Positions 60,912-64,000 of a stretch of 64,000 nt of DNA are shown piece by piece; within the stretch, counting starts at the first letter, position 1; each line of letters starts with the position of its first letter. The notes under the pieces were generated by a model. The model saw nothing but the letters and a program-made list of their open reading frames with translations. It had not been told where the DNA came from and did not search any database. Origin of the DNA: Lutjanus erythropterus (taxonomy: Eukaryota; Chordata; Actinopteri; Lutjaniformes; Lutjanidae); the NCBI GenBank assembly GCA_020091685.1, contig CM034606.1, positions 14,307,695 through 14,371,694 of the forward strand, in the 5' to 3' direction. The translations under genes were made by a program, and so were the position numbers.

Positions 60912-61300
60912 GTTACGAACATCTGAGTGCTTGTCTCGCTTTACACAACCAGGTGTAAATAGTCACATTTGCTATTCCATCCTGAATGCAAATAACCTCT
61001 GACAATTCCATCCTGGGTGAAAATAGCATCTGCCTTAACCATGTCATTGTGTTATAGTTTCTTTTTCAGTTTTCAGTTGCAGTTTGGTTAGGTTTAGGCA
61101 ACAAAACTACTTTGTAAGTTTTAGGGAAAGATCAGGTTTCTGCCATGCAGGTGTAAATAGCCAATGCTGCTATTTACAACCCGGGTGTAAATAGTATTGT
61201 TGTACAAACGCCTGAGTGCTTGTCTCTGCCATGCTAGACAAAATAGCCAAATTGGCTATTCCACTTTGTCACACTGGCTATTCCAACCCAGGTGCAAATC
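60912..61300. repeat. Duplicated repeat with GGTGTAAATAG / CTATT words
   Basis: The block acgaacatctgagtgcttgtctcgc..ggtgtaaatagtcacatttgctattcca (60915-60980) recurs about 290 bp later as acaaacgcctgagtgcttgtctctgcc..aaatagccaaattggctattcca (61204-61263). Between them lie gcaggtgtaaatagcc, ctatttacaacccgggtgtaaatag and the common fish word ggttaggtttaggcaacaaaactac. A related ccctaaccttaacc word set lies near 59500. The element type is unknown. Confidence 0.55.
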
Positions 61301-64000
61301 AGCTTAATTCATTCTACAGTTCCTCCAGGATCTTGCAGGCTTTTATGGGATTGCACAAATGTTTTTTGGCATTTTATGCCATGAAATTGTAGGAGCAAGT
61401 AAGAAACACACTTTACAATTCATTAAAAATCAAAGGCAGTTTGATCCAGCGAGAATAAAACTGCACTCTGTCCTGAGTATTCTAATTAATCTTGTTAAAA
61501 ACCCACATGATTACAAAAATTCTAACAAAATATGCTTTATTTTTTAAATGAAGTGGACCTGGAATGCATTCCACAAAAACCAAAAATCTTTTTGGACTCA
61601 GTGAAAGTAAACACAAAATTCTAAAATATAAAAGTACACAGAGCGCTGACATTGACATTAATGTCAATAGCGATGACAGACTTTTTGCTCTTTTTAGTAT
61701 GTGGCAAAATAGATAAAAACCATTAAATTACAAAAAAAAAAAGTAAATAATACGACTCTTAGTTCCCTGGGACGTTGACATTTGTGTGGGGGACTGTTAT
61801 GATTGGTGGAACTCATGGGAAGCTACAATTTTTCATCAAATTAACGGCAAAGTTGTGGTGGTTGGACAAAATTTTGATCTCTACATCACAACTTCAACCT
61901 CAGCTGATTTTAGGTGTACAGTATTTACCAAACACAAGGAAAAGCAAGTAAAGTAAGTTTGTATTGCCAGGTGGCTTTGACCCTTGATGCTGCCGCTGGA
62001 GGATTTTGTGCTTATTAAACCTATTTCTCCATGTGTCTTGTCTTCCCCCTCTACGTGTTCTGCGTCTTCTCCTTCCTATTTAGCTGGATATTTCTCAGAG
62101 GTTATTTTAGTGGAATGGCTACGACCTGGCGGTGGATTTCAAGCCCGTGTTCACGCGCTTGTTAAGCCTGTTCCTCTTGGTGTGTCTCTCTGCCGCTCTG
62201 TCTGTCTGTATTCTTTTGTGCCTGACCTCAGAGATCTCACTGAGAGCCCATGATGAGTCATAGCTCAGTCTGGAACCTCTGCATCACAGTGGGGAGTCGG
62301 GAATACAGAGCAGCTCCAGCGTTTTACCAACGCACACAGATACATGACCATGCTTAAGTACAAATATGCAGAGACACACAGGATATAGGAAGAGGTTGTG
62401 TGTGTGCGTATGCATTTCAGAGTGAGCTCGAGACACATTGCAGCAGAAGGAGTGTTTTCAAAGGTGAACGCATTTGACAAGGTGTAAGCTCCTGAGCTGT
62501 ACACCTTCTAATTAACAAAAAAGAATATTCACGGACACACACATGCATGCACACACACACTCGCAGACATTGTTATTCATAATAATGCCTCAATCCCGGC
62601 AGCAGATTATCTTATTGTCTAACCCTGATCCTGTAATATGCAGCACTGTGACGTTCCTGTGATCTTATTCACTTTTGCTGGAATCGTCAAGAGCCCTCCA
62701 CGTCCCTGATTAATTTCGCTTGGCGCTGTGATTGAAATTCACGCTACCACCTAACACACCGCTACATTAAGACAGTTTCCGCTGTTGCATTCCTGCCATC
62801 TCTCGCCGTGCAGTATTTGAGTTTCATCTCTCTGTGACTAAAGAGCGTGCTTTCCATTCTCCCACCCCTGCACCTCCCGAGACTGCAGTGGGATCTCACA
62901 AGAACAGCATGCTGTGATGTATATTTCAGCTACTTCCTTCAGCAAACCCTATCTTAAAACCCCCTTTTTTTTTCACCCACTCTTTCTCTTCTCTCTCGTC
63001 TCTCATGTGCTGCAGTGGCGGCTATGTAGTCGTGACATCAACCCCGGAAAATGTTTAGCTGGGGAGCTCCTGCATTGGCAAGATTCTTTTTTCATCTTAA
63101 ACAAGTTTCTGCTGCTCCCCTGATCAATGACTTGGGTTTGAGCTATGTGATACTGTGCATCAGAAGTGAATAAAGGGGTGCAGAGAGGAGAACTGCCTCC
63201 AATTTACTCAGGTGAGCCTCACTGGGAGTTTGAATGCATTTGGCCTCCAGTGAGAGTAAGTATAGAGATGAGTCATGGTTCAGACACATTCTGGCTCAAG
63301 GAAATAAGCCAAATATCCTGCAGCAACGTAATACAGTCCATGAATAATGCCAACTAGTCTCCTCACAGCTGCATTTACAAAACAAATCAGGTGTATTTGG
63401 ACATGCAGGACCCTGGTCTCTGTTGTGAAACAGACACTGTCTTTTGAACTCGCTGTAACACTGCAATAAGACTGCACAGTGGGGAAAAAGCAATAAGCTT
63501 GAACACTTTGCACTTTAACACACACACGCACACAAGTACGTGCCAAGAACCAAAAGTGCTGGACTGCTGGACATTTCCCGTTATGAGACTTGATGGCATG
63601 TTTCATTACACCATCTCTGACTGATAAATGACCGTAATTTTCAAACTCCATGCCACCAGTTCCAAACATAGGTTATTACAAATTTGAAGTCATCACTGAT
63701 GACATCAACCTGACATCATCAGGGTTATTCTTATTTATTTTTTTTCATCTTTAGTTATTCAGACAAGTTTCACTGAGAGCAATGCACCCTGATCACATTC
63801 ACGGTTACACATTAACAAGTGGAAGCTGCCTAGTGCAGCAGCTCCTTTCATGTTCCCCACCCGGATTTATTCAGCCAACTGAGGGACGGAACCGACAACC
63901 TCTCGGTCACAAGCTTGCTTGGCTCCCTCCAAAGCTACTCAAGACATTATAGACAGGCTTGGCAGTGCTCCTCAAGATTCAGTGGCTTCCCAAAGACTAT

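Larger units (their letters stand above)
58057..64000. other. Intergenic stretch without recognised gene
   Basis: Contains the GT microsatellite at 59140-59160, a CA run at 60305-60318 and the duplicated repeat around 60910-61310. The stretch 62570-62900 is comparatively GC-rich and complex, but has no long open frame. No exons of a neighbouring gene could be recognised. Confidence 0.4.

Noticed and set aside
1-64000. CRISPR arrays, operons or other prokaryotic systems
   Set aside because: The intron-exon gene and fish repeats show a vertebrate genome; no regularly spaced identical repeats were seen.

Overview
The window is vertebrate genomic DNA, most likely from a teleost fish. It is AT-rich, with long introns and canonical GT-AG splice sites. 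It is dense in the short dispersed repeats typical of teleost genomes: a Tc1-like transposon with its TA target sites, long fold-back elements starting TTAAAGGGATAG or TTAAAGGATTAG, MITEs ending ACACTTTAT, a tRNA-derived SINE-like unit and an L2-like LINE remnant. No bacterial-style gene organisation is present, and most short open frames are chance.

One host gene can be read from start to stop. It is a plus-strand GABA-A receptor (Cys-loop, ligand-gated chloride channel) subunit of the pi class (gabrp, or its fish sister gabrz). Nine coding exons lie at 4968-5020, 29774-29886, 32420-32487, 33581-33798, 37248-37330, 42496-42633, 42722-42874, 45154-45344 and 46378-46743. All junctions keep phase, and together they give 1383 nt encoding 460 residues. 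Exon sizes of 68, 83, 138 and 153 bp match the conserved GABA-A gene plan. The protein has a signal peptide, an agonist-binding domain with the 15-residue Cys loop, the anion-selective VPAR motif before M2, M1-M3, a Pro/Ser/Ala-rich cytoplasmic loop and M4.

Layout: 1-4967 is upstream sequence with a MITE, a SINE-like unit and a retroposon tail. Intron 1 (5021-29773, about 25 kb) holds MITEs, a LINE remnant, a degenerate minisatellite and a 760-bp near-palindromic element. Introns 2, 3 and 5 carry related fold-back elements. Intron 7 carries a shortened Tc1-like transposon, and intron 8 a terminal-inverted-repeat element. Downstream of the stop (46744-64000) I see a probable 3' UTR, two ACTTTATTTTA MITEs, a perfect 19-bp hairpin and a duplicated repeat near 61 kb, but no second gene.

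I found no convincing previously undescribed system. The points most worth checking are the identity and unusual agonist-site and loop residues of the receptor, a likely non-coding 5' exon, and the clustering of large palindromic elements in its introns.
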